The position numbers were made by a program, and so were the translations under genes. Positions 14,785 through 23,775 of a stretch of 64,000 nucleotides of DNA are shown here, in pieces. How positions within the stretch are numbered: the stretch's first letter is position 1; each line of letters opens with the position of its first letter. Source of the stretch: Chryseobacterium camelliae (GTDB lineage Bacteria > Bacteroidota > Bacteroidia > Flavobacteriales > Weeksellaceae); assembly GCF_027920545.1 (NCBI RefSeq), contig NZ_CP115859.1, positions 744,001-808,000 on the forward strand. Direction: 5' to 3'. The notes under the pieces are model-generated. The model was not told the DNA's origin, did not search any database, and saw only the letters and a program-made list of their open reading frames with translations.

Positions 14785-16506
14785 ATGAAAAGAGTCATCC
14801 TTCTATCCGCTTTTTTATTGTCTCAATTTGGGACATCACAACTTTTAAAGACCGACGGTCAGAAAATTGTAAATGACAAAGGAGAAAATGTTCAATTGAG
14901 AGGTCTTGGCTTGGGAGGATGGATGCTGCAGGAAGGTTATATGCTGAAAACTGCTGATTTTGCCGGCCCTCAATATAAAATCAAAGAAAAAATAGCAGAC
15001 CTGATCGGTGAAGACGGAATGAATGAATTTTATACCGCCTACCTGAAAAACGGAATTACCAAGCAGGATATCGACTTTTTGAAAAAAGCAGGATTCAACT
15101 CTATCCGACTTCCGATGCATTATAATCTGTATACTTTGCCTATTGAAAAAGAGCCTAAAAAAGGACAAAATACCTGGCTGGAAGAAGGTTTTAAAATGAC
15201 AGACAACCTTTTAAAATGGTGTGCAGACAACAAGATGTATCTGATCCTGGATCTTCACGCCGCACCGGGTGGGCAAGGAAATGACGTAAATATACCCGAC
15301 AACGACAAAACGAAGCCTTCACTTTGGGACAGCGAGGAAAATCAGAAAAAAACGATTACGCTTTGGAAAAAACTTGCGGAAAGATATAAGGATGAACCAT
15401 GGATCGGAGGTTATGATCTCATTAACGAACCAAATATCAACTTCACAGGGAAAAATCCTAACGGAACAGACGAAATGTCGAATGCTCCCCTTTGGAAGCT
15501 GCAAAAAGAGATTACAGAGGTCATTCGTACGGTTGACAAAAAACATATCATCATTATCGAAGGGAATGGTTGGGGAAATAATTATAACGGTTTAACCCCT
15601 CTTTGGGATGACAATATGGTGTTTAGTTTCCATAAATACTGGAATTATAATGATGATGCAACGTTAAAATTTGCTTTAGATTTAAGAGAAAAACACAATA
15701 TCCCTATTTGGCTGGGAGAAACCGGTGAAAATTCGAACGTTTGGTTTACGGAACTTATCCGGCTTTTAGACAAGCATAATATCGGCTATGCATTCTGGCC
15801 TATGAAAAAGATTGACAATATTGCGGGAATTACCAACGTAAAAATCACCCCGGAATATCAGAAATTGCTGGATTACTGGAAAAACGGAGGTGAAAAACCA
15901 TCAAAAGAGTTTGCAAAAAAGGCTTTACTGCAGATTGCCGATCATTACAAGTTTAATAATGTTGAAATTAAAAATGACGTTATTGATGCCATGTTCAGAC
16001 AGACCAGAGAGGATTCTGCAAAACCTTTTAAAAATCTTCAGGCTCCGGGAAAAATCCAGGCAACAGACTATGATTTGGGAAGAATGGGAACCGCATATCT
16101 GGACAAAGATTTCATCAACCTCTGGGTGAGCGATCCGGCCAAAAGATCTGAATGGAATTCCGGAAACCAGCTGAGAAATGACGGGGTTGACATTTTCAAA
16201 ACCAATGATCATCAATACTACGTCGGGAAAACGGAAAGCGGAGAATGGCTTCAGTATACCCTTAATGCAAAAAGTGGAAAAGCATATACCTTTGACATCA
16301 ATTATGCAAGCAGCAACAATGCAAAAATCAGGATCGAAGATGCTTCCGGAAAATCACTGGCAACGGTTTCATTAGATTCTACCAAGGGGAATGAAGCCTG
16401 GAAAACCGTTTCTGCAAAAAACATTGACCTTAAAAAAGGAGAAAATACAATCAGGATATATTTCGAAAATGACGGGGTCAACCTGAAATATTTTGAAGTA
16501 AAATAA
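14785..16506 (+). CDS. Secreted GH5 glycoside hydrolase with C-terminal carbohydrate-binding module
   Basis: 573 residues. Signal peptide 1-18 (GTS then Gln). The GH5 barrel covers about 25-370: GLGLGGWMLQEGY, SIRLPMHYN, LDLHAAPGGQ, acid/base Glu215 in DLINEPN, and nucleophile Glu312 in IWLGETGENS. A helical linker leads to a beta-sandwich at about 425-573 resembling CBM6/CBM35 (ESGEWLQYTLNAKSGKAYTF, KKGENTIRIYFENDGVNLKY). The likely role is cutting a beta-glucan outside the cytoplasm; the opening resembles exo-/endo-beta-1,3- or 1,6-glucanases of GH5, but the linkage cannot be fixed by eye. There is no sorting domain at the C-terminus. It lies alone, about 18 kb from the polysaccharide locus. 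Confidence 0.85.
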   Translation: MKRVILLSAFLLSQFGTSQLLKTDGQKIVNDKGENVQLRGLGLGGWMLQEGYMLKTADFAGPQYKIKEKIADLIGEDGMNEFYTAYLKNGITKQDIDFLKKAGFNSIRLPMHYNLYTLPIEKEPKKGQNTWLEEGFKMTDNLLKWCADNKMYLILDLHAAPGGQGNDVNIPDNDKTKPSLWDSEENQKKTITLWKKLAERYKDEPWIGGYDLINEPNINFTGKNPNGTDEMSNAPLWKLQKEITEVIRTVDKKHIIIIEGNGWGNNYNGLTPLWDDNMVFSFHKYWNYNDDATLKFALDLREKHNIPIWLGETGENSNVWFTELIRLLDKHNIGYAFWPMKKIDNIAGITNVKITPEYQKLLDYWKNGGEKPSKEFAKKALLQIADHYKFNNVEIKNDVIDAMFRQTREDSAKPFKNLQAPGKIQATDYDLGRMGTAYLDKDFINLWVSDPAKRSEWNSGNQLRNDGVDIFKTNDHQYYVGKTESGEWLQYTLNAKSGKAYTFDINYASSNNAKIRIEDASGKSLATVSLDSTKGNEAWKTVSAKNIDLKKGENTIRIYFENDGVNLKYFEVK

Positions 16507-16524
16507 CAAAAAATCTTAACTTGC

Positions 16525-16558
16525 AAATCCCTTTTAGTTTCTAAAAGGGATTTATTTT
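16525..16558 (+). terminator. Terminator after the GH5 gene
   Basis: AAATCCCTTTT AGTTTCT AAAAGGGATTT followed by ATTTT; 11-bp stem, 18 bp after the stop. Confidence 0.8.
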
Positions 16559-16571
16559 AATCCAAAATATT

Positions 16572-17450
16572 ATGAAAAAAATAAGTCTTCTTTTTCTTCT
16601 GATCTCGGCCTTTGCATTTGCCCAGCAATCTGCTTTGGAACAAAAGATCAATTCAATAATTAAAGGTAAGAAAGCAACGGTGGGAATTTCTGTTTTAGGC
16701 TTTGAAAGCAATTTTAAATACAATAAGAATGCAGACAAAAAACTACCGATGCAGAGTGTCTTTAAGTTTCATATTGCAGCTGCCGTTCTGGATTTTGTAG
16801 ATAAAGGGAAACTGTCTTTAGATCAGAAAATTTTATTAGATAAATCCAATTTGCTGGAAAACACATGGTCACCTCTCCGCGATAAATATCCCAATGGAAG
16901 TATTGAAGTTCCTCTAAGTGAAATTCTTGAGTTTACGGTGGCTAAAAGTGATAATAACGGCTGTGATATTCTTCTGAAATTATTGGGCGGAACACAAACC
17001 GTTCAGAAATTCATGAAATCTAAAGGGGTGAAAGGTTTCCAGATTAAATATAATGAAGAAGCCATGCATAAAGACTGGAATGTTCAGTACGAAAATTACA
17101 GTACTACAAATTCTGCGGTACAAACACTGAAAAAGTTTTATGACGGAAAATTATTGTTAAAAAAATCTACGGATTATCTGATGAAAGTAATGTTATCAAC
17201 TTCTACCGGATTAAACAAATTAGTGGAACAGCTTCCAAAAAACACTCCTGTGGCAAGAAAAACGGGAGCTTCCGGAAAGAATAATGCCGGCTTAACGGGC
17301 GCAGAAAACGAAATTGCCATCGTAACTTTACCGAATGGCAAGCATTATGCAATAGCTGTATTTGTCAGTAATTCAATGGAAACAGATGCTGTCAACTGTA
17401 AAATGATTTCGGACATTTCAAAGACTGTGTGGGATTATTTTAATAAGTAA
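16572..17450 (+). CDS. bla: Class A beta-lactamase, Chryseobacterium CIA/CGA-like
   Basis: 292 residues. Signal peptide 1-17 (AFA then Gln18). Hydrolyses beta-lactams in the periplasm by an acyl-serine mechanism. All class A motifs are visible: S62-V-F-K65 (S70xxK73), SDNNGCD (SDN130), YNEEAMHKDWN (Glu166 omega loop) and RKTGASGKN (KTG234). The composition NEEAMHKD and the overall length fit subclass A2, the CIA/CGA/PER-like extended-spectrum group found on Chryseobacterium chromosomes. A terminator separates it from the GH5 gene, and no regulator of AmpR/BlaI type is nearby, so expression is probably constitutive. The downstream small gene starts 30 bp later. Confidence 0.92.
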   Translation: MKKISLLFLLISAFAFAQQSALEQKINSIIKGKKATVGISVLGFESNFKYNKNADKKLPMQSVFKFHIAAAVLDFVDKGKLSLDQKILLDKSNLLENTWSPLRDKYPNGSIEVPLSEILEFTVAKSDNNGCDILLKLLGGTQTVQKFMKSKGVKGFQIKYNEEAMHKDWNVQYENYSTTNSAVQTLKKFYDGKLLLKKSTDYLMKVMLSTSTGLNKLVEQLPKNTPVARKTGASGKNNAGLTGAENEIAIVTLPNGKHYAIAVFVSNSMETDAVNCKMISDISKTVWDYFNK

Positions 17451-17480
17451 AATTTAAAGCTTAATTTTAAAATCGTTCAA

Positions 17481-17897
17481 ATGAAAAGAATATTTTTAGC
17501 CATCGGAATTTTTAGCAGTGTATTTTTCTTTGCTCAGAAAAGTAACACTTACCTTTATCTGGGCTACAACAGTATGTGCTGCGGAACGCCTTCAACCGAT
17601 CCCGTAATCACTTATATTGAAAATTTTCAAAGCAAAAACAGAAGAAAACCGATTGAGATTTACACACAGTCGGGCCTTGGAAGGGAAGGTGAATTCAAGC
17701 TGTTTATCGGGATTGATGCCCTTTCAAAATCCAAAAGAAAAAATTTCATCAAAGGGCTTGAAGAAACCGTAATTTTGCAGAATAATAAAAGAAACCGCAG
17801 CAGTGACGGAACTATATTCTTTACGCCAACCCAATCTGTAAGTAAAGAAAATTTAAAGAAATTAAATAATTTAACTATATATAAAAAAGGAAATTAA
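17481..17897 (+). CDS. Small secreted protein of unknown function
   Basis: 138 residues; no family recognised. Signal peptide 1-18 (FFA then Gln19). The mature part has an early CC pair (YNSMCCGTPSTDP) and a basic C-terminus. It is packed between the beta-lactamase (30 bp) and the dehydrogenase (1 bp), so probably part of the same transcript; it shows no similarity to lactamase regulators or inhibitors. Confidence 0.55.
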   Translation: MKRIFLAIGIFSSVFFFAQKSNTYLYLGYNSMCCGTPSTDPVITYIENFQSKNRRKPIEIYTQSGLGREGEFKLFIGIDALSKSKRKNFIKGLEETVILQNNKRNRSSDGTIFFTPTQSVSKENLKKLNNLTIYKKGN

Positions 17898-17898
17898 A

Positions 17899-18792
17899 AT
17901 GATTAAAAACATTGTCGTAATCGGAGCCGGAACCATGGGAAATGGTATTGCACATACTTTCGCACAAAGCGGTTTTAGTGTAAACCTGGTAGATGTTTCT
18001 CAGGAGGCTTTAGACAGAGGTTTAAAAACAATTACAACCAATCTTGACAGAATTATTGCAAAAGGAAATCTTACAGAAGAACAAAAAGCTGAAACTTTAG
18101 GAAATATCACTACTTTCACGGCTCTTCAGGATGCTGTAGGAAATGCTGATCTTATCGTAGAAGCGGCTACTGAAAACCAGGATTTGAAATTAAAAATCTT
18201 CGGTCAGATGGACGAATTTGCACCTGAAAACTGTATTTTGGCGACGAATACATCATCAATTTCTATTACTAAAATTGCTGCGGCTACAAAAAGAGCTGAT
18301 AAAGTAATCGGAATGCACTTTATGAATCCTGTTCCAATTATGAAATTGGTGGAAATCATCAAAGGTTATTCCACTTCGCAAGAAACATATAGTGCGGTTG
18401 CAGAAATGAGCAAAACCCTAGGAAAAGTTCCTGTGGAAGTGAACGATTATCCTGGATTTGTGGCTAACAGAATCTTAATGCCGATGATCAACGAATCTAT
18501 CGAAACACTTTACAACGGAGTTGCCGGCGTTGAGGAAATTGATACGGTAATGAAATTGGGAATGGCTCATCCTATGGGACCGCTTCAATTGGCAGATTTT
18601 ATCGGTCTTGATGTTTGCTTGGCGATCTTAAATGTAATGTACGACGGTTTCAAAAATCCTAAATATGCTCCAAATCCATTGTTGGTAAATATGGTAATGG
18701 CAGGAAAATTAGGAGTAAAATCAGGAGAAGGCTTCTATGACTATTCTGAAAGCAAAAAGGCTGAAAAAGTAGCTAAAATGTTCTCAAAATAA
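17899..18792 (+). CDS. 3-hydroxybutyryl-CoA dehydrogenase
   Basis: 297 residues. Oxidises L-3-hydroxyacyl-CoA with NAD+ in fatty-acid or butyrate metabolism. The N-terminal Rossmann motif VIGAGTMGNGIAHTF occupies residues 6-20; the catalytic region reads IGMHFMNPVPIMKLVEII (His and Asn of the pair) with ATNTSSIS before it, and the C-terminal domain carries NDYPGFVANRILMPMINE and AHPMGPLQLADFIGLD. It begins one base after the preceding stop, an arrangement that suggests co-transcription with the secreted protein and perhaps the beta-lactamase. Confidence 0.92.
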   Translation: MIKNIVVIGAGTMGNGIAHTFAQSGFSVNLVDVSQEALDRGLKTITTNLDRIIAKGNLTEEQKAETLGNITTFTALQDAVGNADLIVEAATENQDLKLKIFGQMDEFAPENCILATNTSSISITKIAAATKRADKVIGMHFMNPVPIMKLVEIIKGYSTSQETYSAVAEMSKTLGKVPVEVNDYPGFVANRILMPMINESIETLYNGVAGVEEIDTVMKLGMAHPMGPLQLADFIGLDVCLAILNVMYDGFKNPKYAPNPLLVNMVMAGKLGVKSGEGFYDYSESKKAEKVAKMFSK

Positions 18793-18864
18793 TAAAAATG
18801 AATGCGTGAATTGTCAATTGTGAATTTTTAAATTGACATGTCATAAATTCGTTTCGGAGAAAAA

Positions 18865-18895
18865 TTGACTTGCATTGCAAAATTCATTACTTTTC
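18865..18895 (+). promoter_or_regulatory. Promoter of the polytopic membrane protein gene
   Basis: TTG at 18865-18867, 20-bp spacer, TACTTTTC at 18888-18895 (7 of 8 matches to TAnnTTTG with its last base changed). The ATG follows after 4 bp, so transcription should start at or next to the start codon. Confidence 0.5.
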
Positions 18896-18899
18896 TTCG

Positions 18900-20216
18900 A
18901 TGAAACTTAAAGAAAAAAATATTCAAATATTATTGGTCATCATTACTGTAATGGTGACCATTTTACGTTTTTTACTCAATGAAAAAGGAAGAGTAAGCCC
19001 CGATTCTATCCGCTATATGAAGTTTGCTCATGTACTTCCGGAAATTGATAATACGATTACTCCTTTAGGATATCCTTTAAGCATCAAAATCTTTACTTTT
19101 TTAGGAACTGATGAATTTTGGGCCAGTAAGATCGTAGGAATTTCAGCCATGCTTTTCATTGTTTTTTTCGCTTGGAAAAAGAATTTTTATTCCCGGGAAT
19201 CTACCGTTTTAGTAGCCCTTTTCAGCTTTGTTTCTATTTTTGCGGCAACCTTAAGTGAAGCATTCATTCTTCCTTTTGTTTTACTTTTTCTGTATGCAGC
19301 TGATACGATTATTAAAGAAAAGCTTAAAGGCTGGAAAGCTGTTTTTTATCTTTCTATGAGCTTAATCCTGCTTTATAATGTCAGGTACAGTGCATTATTT
19401 ATGATGGGAGCAACCGGTCTTTATGGTCTGTTGTTCATTAAACGCAGCTACGGACGTGCATTTTTGTTTTCGGGGATTATTTCCGGCATTTATATTATCC
19501 TTTATAAGTTTTTATTTATTGATTATTTTAACGAAGACTACATTCAACAATCTCTGGAAATGGGGCTATATCCTACTTCCAAGCTCTTACCTGAATTATT
19601 TCAAGGGCTTGCCACCACTTTTAATCCGTTCATCCATATGTCGGATCCGGGAGGCGGAATGATTAATTACGGAATTTACGGATTAGGCGTTTTGAATATC
19701 CTTGTCATGGTTTTTCTATTTACAAGATATAAACTTACCAATACAGAATTTTTCTTTGTTTTTACAGGTATTTCCGGAATTATATGTTCGTTTTTCATTC
19801 AATATTTTTATCCTGTGGATCCGATTGGGTATCGATTACTTGCTCCGTTTAGCTTTCCTCTATGGCTGGTTTATTTCAGAAAGCTATTTCAACTTTTTAA
19901 TGTTAAAGTCTATGCTATCGGAATTGTAAGCATCATGTCCGGAGTTTTCTTCACCTGGCTTTCCAAAGGAAATTATCTGGAAAACAGAAAAGAAGTCACC
20001 CGTTTTTTACAATCTGAAAATTTGGATAAAGTTCCTTTACAATTCTATTTAAAAACAATGGAAGATCTTGAAAAAATGCAAACAGCAGAACTCATAAGTA
20101 CGGTAAATTCAAATATAGAGATCACATTTAAAGCTTCTGATACCCTAAAAAAAACAACCTTAACCTATTATAAAGTTTCACAAAAAATTAAAATCGACAA
20201 GAACAAATATCAATAA
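18900..20216 (+). CDS. Polytopic membrane protein, possibly a GT-C type glycosyltransferase
   Basis: 438 residues from the ATG at 18900 (MKLKEKNIQILLVIIT); an upstream in-frame start would be before the promoter. About nine to eleven hydrophobic segments alternate with short loops through residue 370, then a charged soluble tail of about 70 residues (KEVTRFLQSENLDKVPLQFY). The first loop contains SPDSIRYMKFA, and the layout with an acidic motif in the first periplasmic loop recalls GT-C enzymes that use lipid-linked sugars. No family is certain; the function is unknown. Confidence 0.6.
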   Translation: MKLKEKNIQILLVIITVMVTILRFLLNEKGRVSPDSIRYMKFAHVLPEIDNTITPLGYPLSIKIFTFLGTDEFWASKIVGISAMLFIVFFAWKKNFYSRESTVLVALFSFVSIFAATLSEAFILPFVLLFLYAADTIIKEKLKGWKAVFYLSMSLILLYNVRYSALFMMGATGLYGLLFIKRSYGRAFLFSGIISGIYIILYKFLFIDYFNEDYIQQSLEMGLYPTSKLLPELFQGLATTFNPFIHMSDPGGGMINYGIYGLGVLNILVMVFLFTRYKLTNTEFFFVFTGISGIICSFFIQYFYPVDPIGYRLLAPFSFPLWLVYFRKLFQLFNVKVYAIGIVSIMSGVFFTWLSKGNYLENRKEVTRFLQSENLDKVPLQFYLKTMEDLEKMQTAELISTVNSNIEITFKASDTLKKTTLTYYKVSQKIKIDKNKYQ

Positions 20217-20222
20217 TTTTGT

Positions 20223-20230
20223 TATCTTTG
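20223..20230 (+). promoter_or_regulatory. -7 element of the small acidic gene
   Basis: TATCTTTG, full match to TAnnTTTG, 24 bp before the ATG at 20255. Confidence 0.5.
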
Positions 20231-20254
20231 ATTTAAAGTTAAAACATTAGAAAA

Positions 20255-20494
20255 ATGAAATTACCAAAGTTTTTATTAGCAGATAATTCAGAATTTCCGG
20301 AAGATCTTTTCGTAGTTCATACAGAATATCCAAGATTCATCTTAAATGTTGAGGAAGAAGAAGTTGAGTGGTTAGATGATTTAGAAGGTGATGATGAAGA
20401 AACTATGGCTGACGAAGCTACTAAAGTAGTAGAAGCAGCGTTCAAATGGTGTGATGAGGAGTTGGCTAAGTACGACGAAGAAGAGGAAGATTAA
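20255..20494 (+). CDS. Small acidic conserved protein
   Basis: 79 residues, no known function, of a kind I recall as widespread in Flavobacteriia. It begins MKLPKFLLADNSEFPEDLFV, continues VHTEYPRFILN and is then very acidic: roughly 40 percent Asp plus Glu overall and an all-acidic tail. Cytoplasmic. It has its own promoter box and a strong terminator, so it is a free-standing transcription unit. Confidence 0.75.
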   Translation: MKLPKFLLADNSEFPEDLFVVHTEYPRFILNVEEEEVEWLDDLEGDDEETMADEATKVVEAAFKWCDEELAKYDEEEED

Positions 20495-20514
20495 TAACAA
20501 TCCTATTAAAACAT

Positions 20515-20547
20515 AAAAAGGAACTCAGTTGAGTTCCTTTTATTTTT
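20515..20547. terminator. Terminator after the small acidic gene
   Basis: AAAAAGGAACTCA GT TGAGTTCCTTTTATTTTT: perfect 11-bp stem with T-rich tail; the A-run also allows use from the minus strand for the gene ending at 20566. Confidence 0.85.
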
Positions 20548-20565
20548 ATATAATATCCGTCTTTT

Positions 20566-20970
20566 TTATTCTGCTTTATTAAATTTAAGCAATAAAAGAT
20601 TGTCCTGATACAATTCTAAAGTGTTTCCTGAAACCACATATCTGTTGGCTTTCTGCACCATATCCAGGAAGTTTTTTTCTACACTCATATTATCACAAGC
20701 CATTTTAGTAGACCCCATCTGTGAAGCGGCAAACTTACCTGAAGCTGTTTCCATGGTTACTGCACCAAAATATCTGTTACATCCTGAATTTCCGCTTATT
20801 TTTGCTCCTTCTACGTTCAGTGTCGGAGTTTGTCCTTTTACATTATCTGCCAAAGTCCATTTTGTATTCGCGATCGAAGGCTGTGCCTTTCCTGCCTTTG
20901 ATGAAGAAGCCACTGTACCGCACGATACCAAAACAGCTGCTGTGCATATACTTAAAAAAAGATTTTTCAT
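20566..20970 (-). CDS. META-domain (HslJ-like) lipoprotein
   Basis: 134 residues. The leader ends VLVSC at Cys17, a lipobox without an acidic pair after it. The META domain follows: ANTKWTLADNVKG, then ISGNSGCNRYFGAVTM (the conserved SGCNxYxG core) and STKMACDN, then LELYQDNLLLLKF. HslJ-like proteins are linked with heat-shock and novobiocin responses in E. coli; the role here is unknown. Minus-strand TAAATTTG at 20991-20998 is a plausible -7 box. Confidence 0.85.
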   Translation of the reverse strand: MKNLFLSICTAAVLVSCGTVASSSKAGKAQPSIANTKWTLADNVKGQTPTLNVEGAKISGNSGCNRYFGAVTMETASGKFAASQMGSTKMACDNMSVEKNFLDMVQKANRYVVSGNTLELYQDNLLLLKFNKAE

Positions 20971-20990
20971 TTTATTCTTTTGATTTAATC

Positions 20991-20998
20991 CAAATTTA
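20991..20998 (-). promoter_or_regulatory. -7 element of the META-domain gene
   Basis: Minus-strand TAAATTTG, full match to TAnnTTTG, 20 bp before the ATG. Confidence 0.45.
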
Positions 20999-21110
20999 CG
21001 GAAATTATATTATTTGAAAAGTTGTTGAGGAATTTTATTGTTTTTTTAACGATTGTTTCCGGCTGTAAATTTATGGATTCGTGAACTTTGTTCTGATACT
21101 AACAGTGCTA

Positions 21111-21135
21111 TCATGCTGGGCTTGTCGAAGCATCT
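21111..21135. repeat. Single arm of the 862-956 intergenic repeat
   Basis: TCATGCTGGGCTTGTCGAAG then CATCT corresponds to the right arm at 933-956. Only one arm is present here. Confidence 0.6.
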
Positions 21136-21145
21136 ATAAAAAACA

Positions 21146-21171
21146 GAAACGGACTTTTAAAAGTCCGTTTC
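21146..21171 (-). terminator. Terminator after pheT
   Basis: GAAACGGACTTTTAAAAGTC then CGTTTC: near-perfect palindrome, preceded on the plus strand by AAAAAACA, the T-run of the minus strand; 28 bp after the pheT stop. Confidence 0.8.
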
Positions 21172-21198
21172 CTGATATATTCTATAATTATTAGAAAA

Positions 21199-23601
21199 TT
21201 ATCCTCTCAATTCAGCGTTGAATTCTTTCTGGAAAGATTTAATCAACGAGTCCATTACTGCAGCAATTTCTTTCTCTTCCAATGTTTTTTCTTCATTTAA
21301 AAGCTCAAAACTCATTGCGTAAGACTTTTTACCTTCAGGAAGATTTTTCCCTTCATATACATCAAACAAATTGATGTTTTTAATGAACGGAGATTTATTT
21401 TTCTTAGCTGTCTGATAAAGATCTTCGTAGTTTACATTTTTATCAATCAGTAAAGCCAAATCTCTTCTGATCTTATTAAATTTAGGAATATCTTTGAATT
21501 TCAATTCATTGTTAGAACGTAATTCCTGAGCCAGTTCCAATTCAAACTCAGCATAGAAACACTCCTGATCGATATCAAAATCTTTCAACTGCTGAGCAGA
21601 AACTTTTCCAATTCTTACCAAAACTTTTCCGTCAACCTCATAAGCCAAAGCATCAGAGAATCTGTCATCAGACAAAGCAACTTCTTTATAATCAATCGCT
21701 AATCTTTCCAACAAAACTTTAACATAAGCTTTCAAGTTATAGAAACTTGTTGCAGATTTTGGCTGTAACCAGTTTTCAGCAACTTCTCTTCCGGTAACCA
21801 GAATGGCTAATTGCTTTCTCTCTTCGTACTTTTCTTTTTTATGATAAATTTTTCCGAACTCAAAAAACTTGATATCCTGATTTTTTCTGTTGATATTGTA
21901 GATCGCATTTTGAAGAAGCCCTTCCAATAAAGATTTTCTCATAAATGCCAAATCACCGCTCAAAGGATTCAATAGTTTTACGGCATTTGTTTCATCTTTT
22001 ACAGAAGTTAATGAATTGTTCATTACTTCGTTGAAACCTAAACTTTGTAAAGTTCTTGCCCAGTTATTTTCTAATTCGTCCTGATCGTTTGCACTCAGCT
22101 TTACAGGAGTAAATGAAATCTTTTGCGGGGCATCAATTTTATTGTATCCGTAGATTCTTAAAATCTCTTCAATAACGTCGATTTCTCTTGTTACATCTGC
22201 TCTGTAAGCAGGAACAGAGATTTCCAACCCGTTTTGAATTTCATTTAAAACCTGAATTTCCAGCGCTTTTAAAATTTCTTTTACTTTCTCTCTGTGAATT
22301 TTTGTTCCTAAAATCTGTTCAATTTTAGAGAACCTGATGATCACATAGCTGTCTTCTATTTTCTTTGGATATTCCTCCAACAATTCACCTACTAATGTAC
22401 CTTCTGCCAATTCTGTAATTAACTTAACGGCATGCGTAATGGCAGTTCTTGTAAGATTCGGATCTACTCCTCTTTCAAACCTGAAAGAAGCATCTGTATT
22501 CAGTCCGTGGAATTTTGCTCCTTTTCTTACCGCAACAGGATTGAAGTAAGCACTTTCCAAGAAAATAGTTTTTGTTTCCGTAGAAACTCCTGAATCTGCA
22601 CCGCCAAAAACTCCGGCAATACACATCGGGTTGTCTTTTCCGTCTTTAATGATGATTTCAGAACCGTTCAACGTTCTTTCCACACCATCCAAAGTTGTGA
22701 ATTTCGTTCCTTCTTTTACCGTTCCTACTTTCACTTTTTTGTCTGCAATTTTGTCTGCATCAAAAGCGTGAAGCGGCTGTCCGTAACCGTGAAGAATATA
22801 ATTTGTAATGTCTACAATATTGTTGATCGGGCTCAATCCGATTGCTTTTAACCTGTCTTTCAACCAAGACGGAGAATCTGTAACTTTTACGTTTTCAATC
22901 ACAGCTCCGATATATCTCGGACACAATTCGGTATCCTCAACTTCCAATTTGAAGTCGTGAGAGCCTTCATTATTTAAAACTACTGAAGAAACTTTTTCAA
23001 AAGTAGATTTTAACTGATTGGTAGAAAGGAAAGCATACAAGTCTCTTGCGACACCGTAGTGAGACATGGCATCGGTTCTGTTCGGCGTTAAACCGATTTC
23101 AAAGACTTCATCGTTTGTAAGCTCGAAATAATCAGCGAAATTTTTTCCGACTTCATATTTCTCTGCATCCAACACCATGATTCCTCCATGATCTTCGCTA
23201 AGCCCTAATTCATCTTCTGCGCAAATCATTCCCTGAGAAACTTCTCCTCTGATTTTCGCTTCTTTTATTTCAAAAAAGTTTCCGGTTTTATCATAGATTT
23301 TAGTTCCGACAACTGCTACAGGAACCGTTTGCCCTGCTTCCACATTCGGAGCACCACAAACAATATTCAAAACTTTTCCGTTTCCTACTTCTACAGTAGT
23401 TTTCTTCAGTTTATCTGCATTAGGATGCTTTTCGCAAGTTAAAACCTTACCAACCACAATCCCTTCCAAGCTGCCTTTTACACTTTCAAATTTTTCAATT
23501 CCTTCAACTTCAAGGCCTATATCGGTAAGGAACTCTCCTATTCTTTCAGGTTTGATTTCCGTTTTAATATAGTCTTTCAGCCAGTTATTTGATATCTTCA
23601 T
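21199..23601 (-). CDS. pheT: Phenylalanine--tRNA ligase beta subunit
   Basis: 800 residues from the ATG at 23601 (MKISNNWLKDYIKTEIKPER), the start common to PheT; the frame is open 147 bp further upstream but gives an unrelated leader. Partner of PheS in the alpha2-beta2 synthetase. Domains in order: B1, a tRNA-binding (EMAP-like) domain at about 40-155 (GIVVGKVLTCEKHPNADKLK), B3/4 with editing site (about 210-390), B5 and the catalytic-like core (480-690), and a C-terminal anticodon-binding FDX-ACB domain (about 705-800, KFKDIPKFNKIRRDLALLID). pheS is not adjacent. Confidence 0.96.
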   Translation of the reverse strand: MKISNNWLKDYIKTEIKPERIGEFLTDIGLEVEGIEKFESVKGSLEGIVVGKVLTCEKHPNADKLKKTTVEVGNGKVLNIVCGAPNVEAGQTVPVAVVGTKIYDKTGNFFEIKEAKIRGEVSQGMICAEDELGLSEDHGGIMVLDAEKYEVGKNFADYFELTNDEVFEIGLTPNRTDAMSHYGVARDLYAFLSTNQLKSTFEKVSSVVLNNEGSHDFKLEVEDTELCPRYIGAVIENVKVTDSPSWLKDRLKAIGLSPINNIVDITNYILHGYGQPLHAFDADKIADKKVKVGTVKEGTKFTTLDGVERTLNGSEIIIKDGKDNPMCIAGVFGGADSGVSTETKTIFLESAYFNPVAVRKGAKFHGLNTDASFRFERGVDPNLTRTAITHAVKLITELAEGTLVGELLEEYPKKIEDSYVIIRFSKIEQILGTKIHREKVKEILKALEIQVLNEIQNGLEISVPAYRADVTREIDVIEEILRIYGYNKIDAPQKISFTPVKLSANDQDELENNWARTLQSLGFNEVMNNSLTSVKDETNAVKLLNPLSGDLAFMRKSLLEGLLQNAIYNINRKNQDIKFFEFGKIYHKKEKYEERKQLAILVTGREVAENWLQPKSATSFYNLKAYVKVLLERLAIDYKEVALSDDRFSDALAYEVDGKVLVRIGKVSAQQLKDFDIDQECFYAEFELELAQELRSNNELKFKDIPKFNKIRRDLALLIDKNVNYEDLYQTAKKNKSPFIKNINLFDVYEGKNLPEGKKSYAMSFELLNEEKTLEEKEIAAVMDSLIKSFQKEFNAELRG

Positions 23602-23726
23602 TGCTCTATTTTGAAACTTTTTTAAATGAATTTTGCGACTACAAATGTCGTGTTTTTTTGAGAGATAGAGAAATTTCAGGATAACTTTAAGATAAAATAC
23701 TTCACTTTTTATTTGTCCTGAAAAAC

Positions 23727-23759
23727 AAAAAAGAGACTGAACAATCAATCTCTTTTTTT
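23727..23759. terminator. Terminator after dnaN
   Basis: AAAAAAGAGACTGA ACAA TCAATCTCTTTTTTT: 13-14 bp stem with one G-U pair. Lies between the dnaN stop and the pheT leader. Confidence 0.85.
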
Positions 23760-23775
23760 ATTTATTTTAATACGA

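Noticed and set aside
17481..17897. Small secreted protein as a beta-lactamase inhibitor or regulator
   Set aside because: Position alone suggests this; no sequence similarity to BLIP, BlaR or AmpR types is visible.
20255..20494. Acidic 79-aa protein as a DNA mimic / anti-restriction protein
   Set aside because: I recall close relatives throughout Flavobacteriia in ordinary context; acidity alone is not evidence for DNA mimicry.
23602..23748. 49-residue N-terminal extension of PheT
   Set aside because: PheT proteins begin at MKISNNWLKDYI; the extension crosses the region next to the dnaN terminator and has no similarity to the family.
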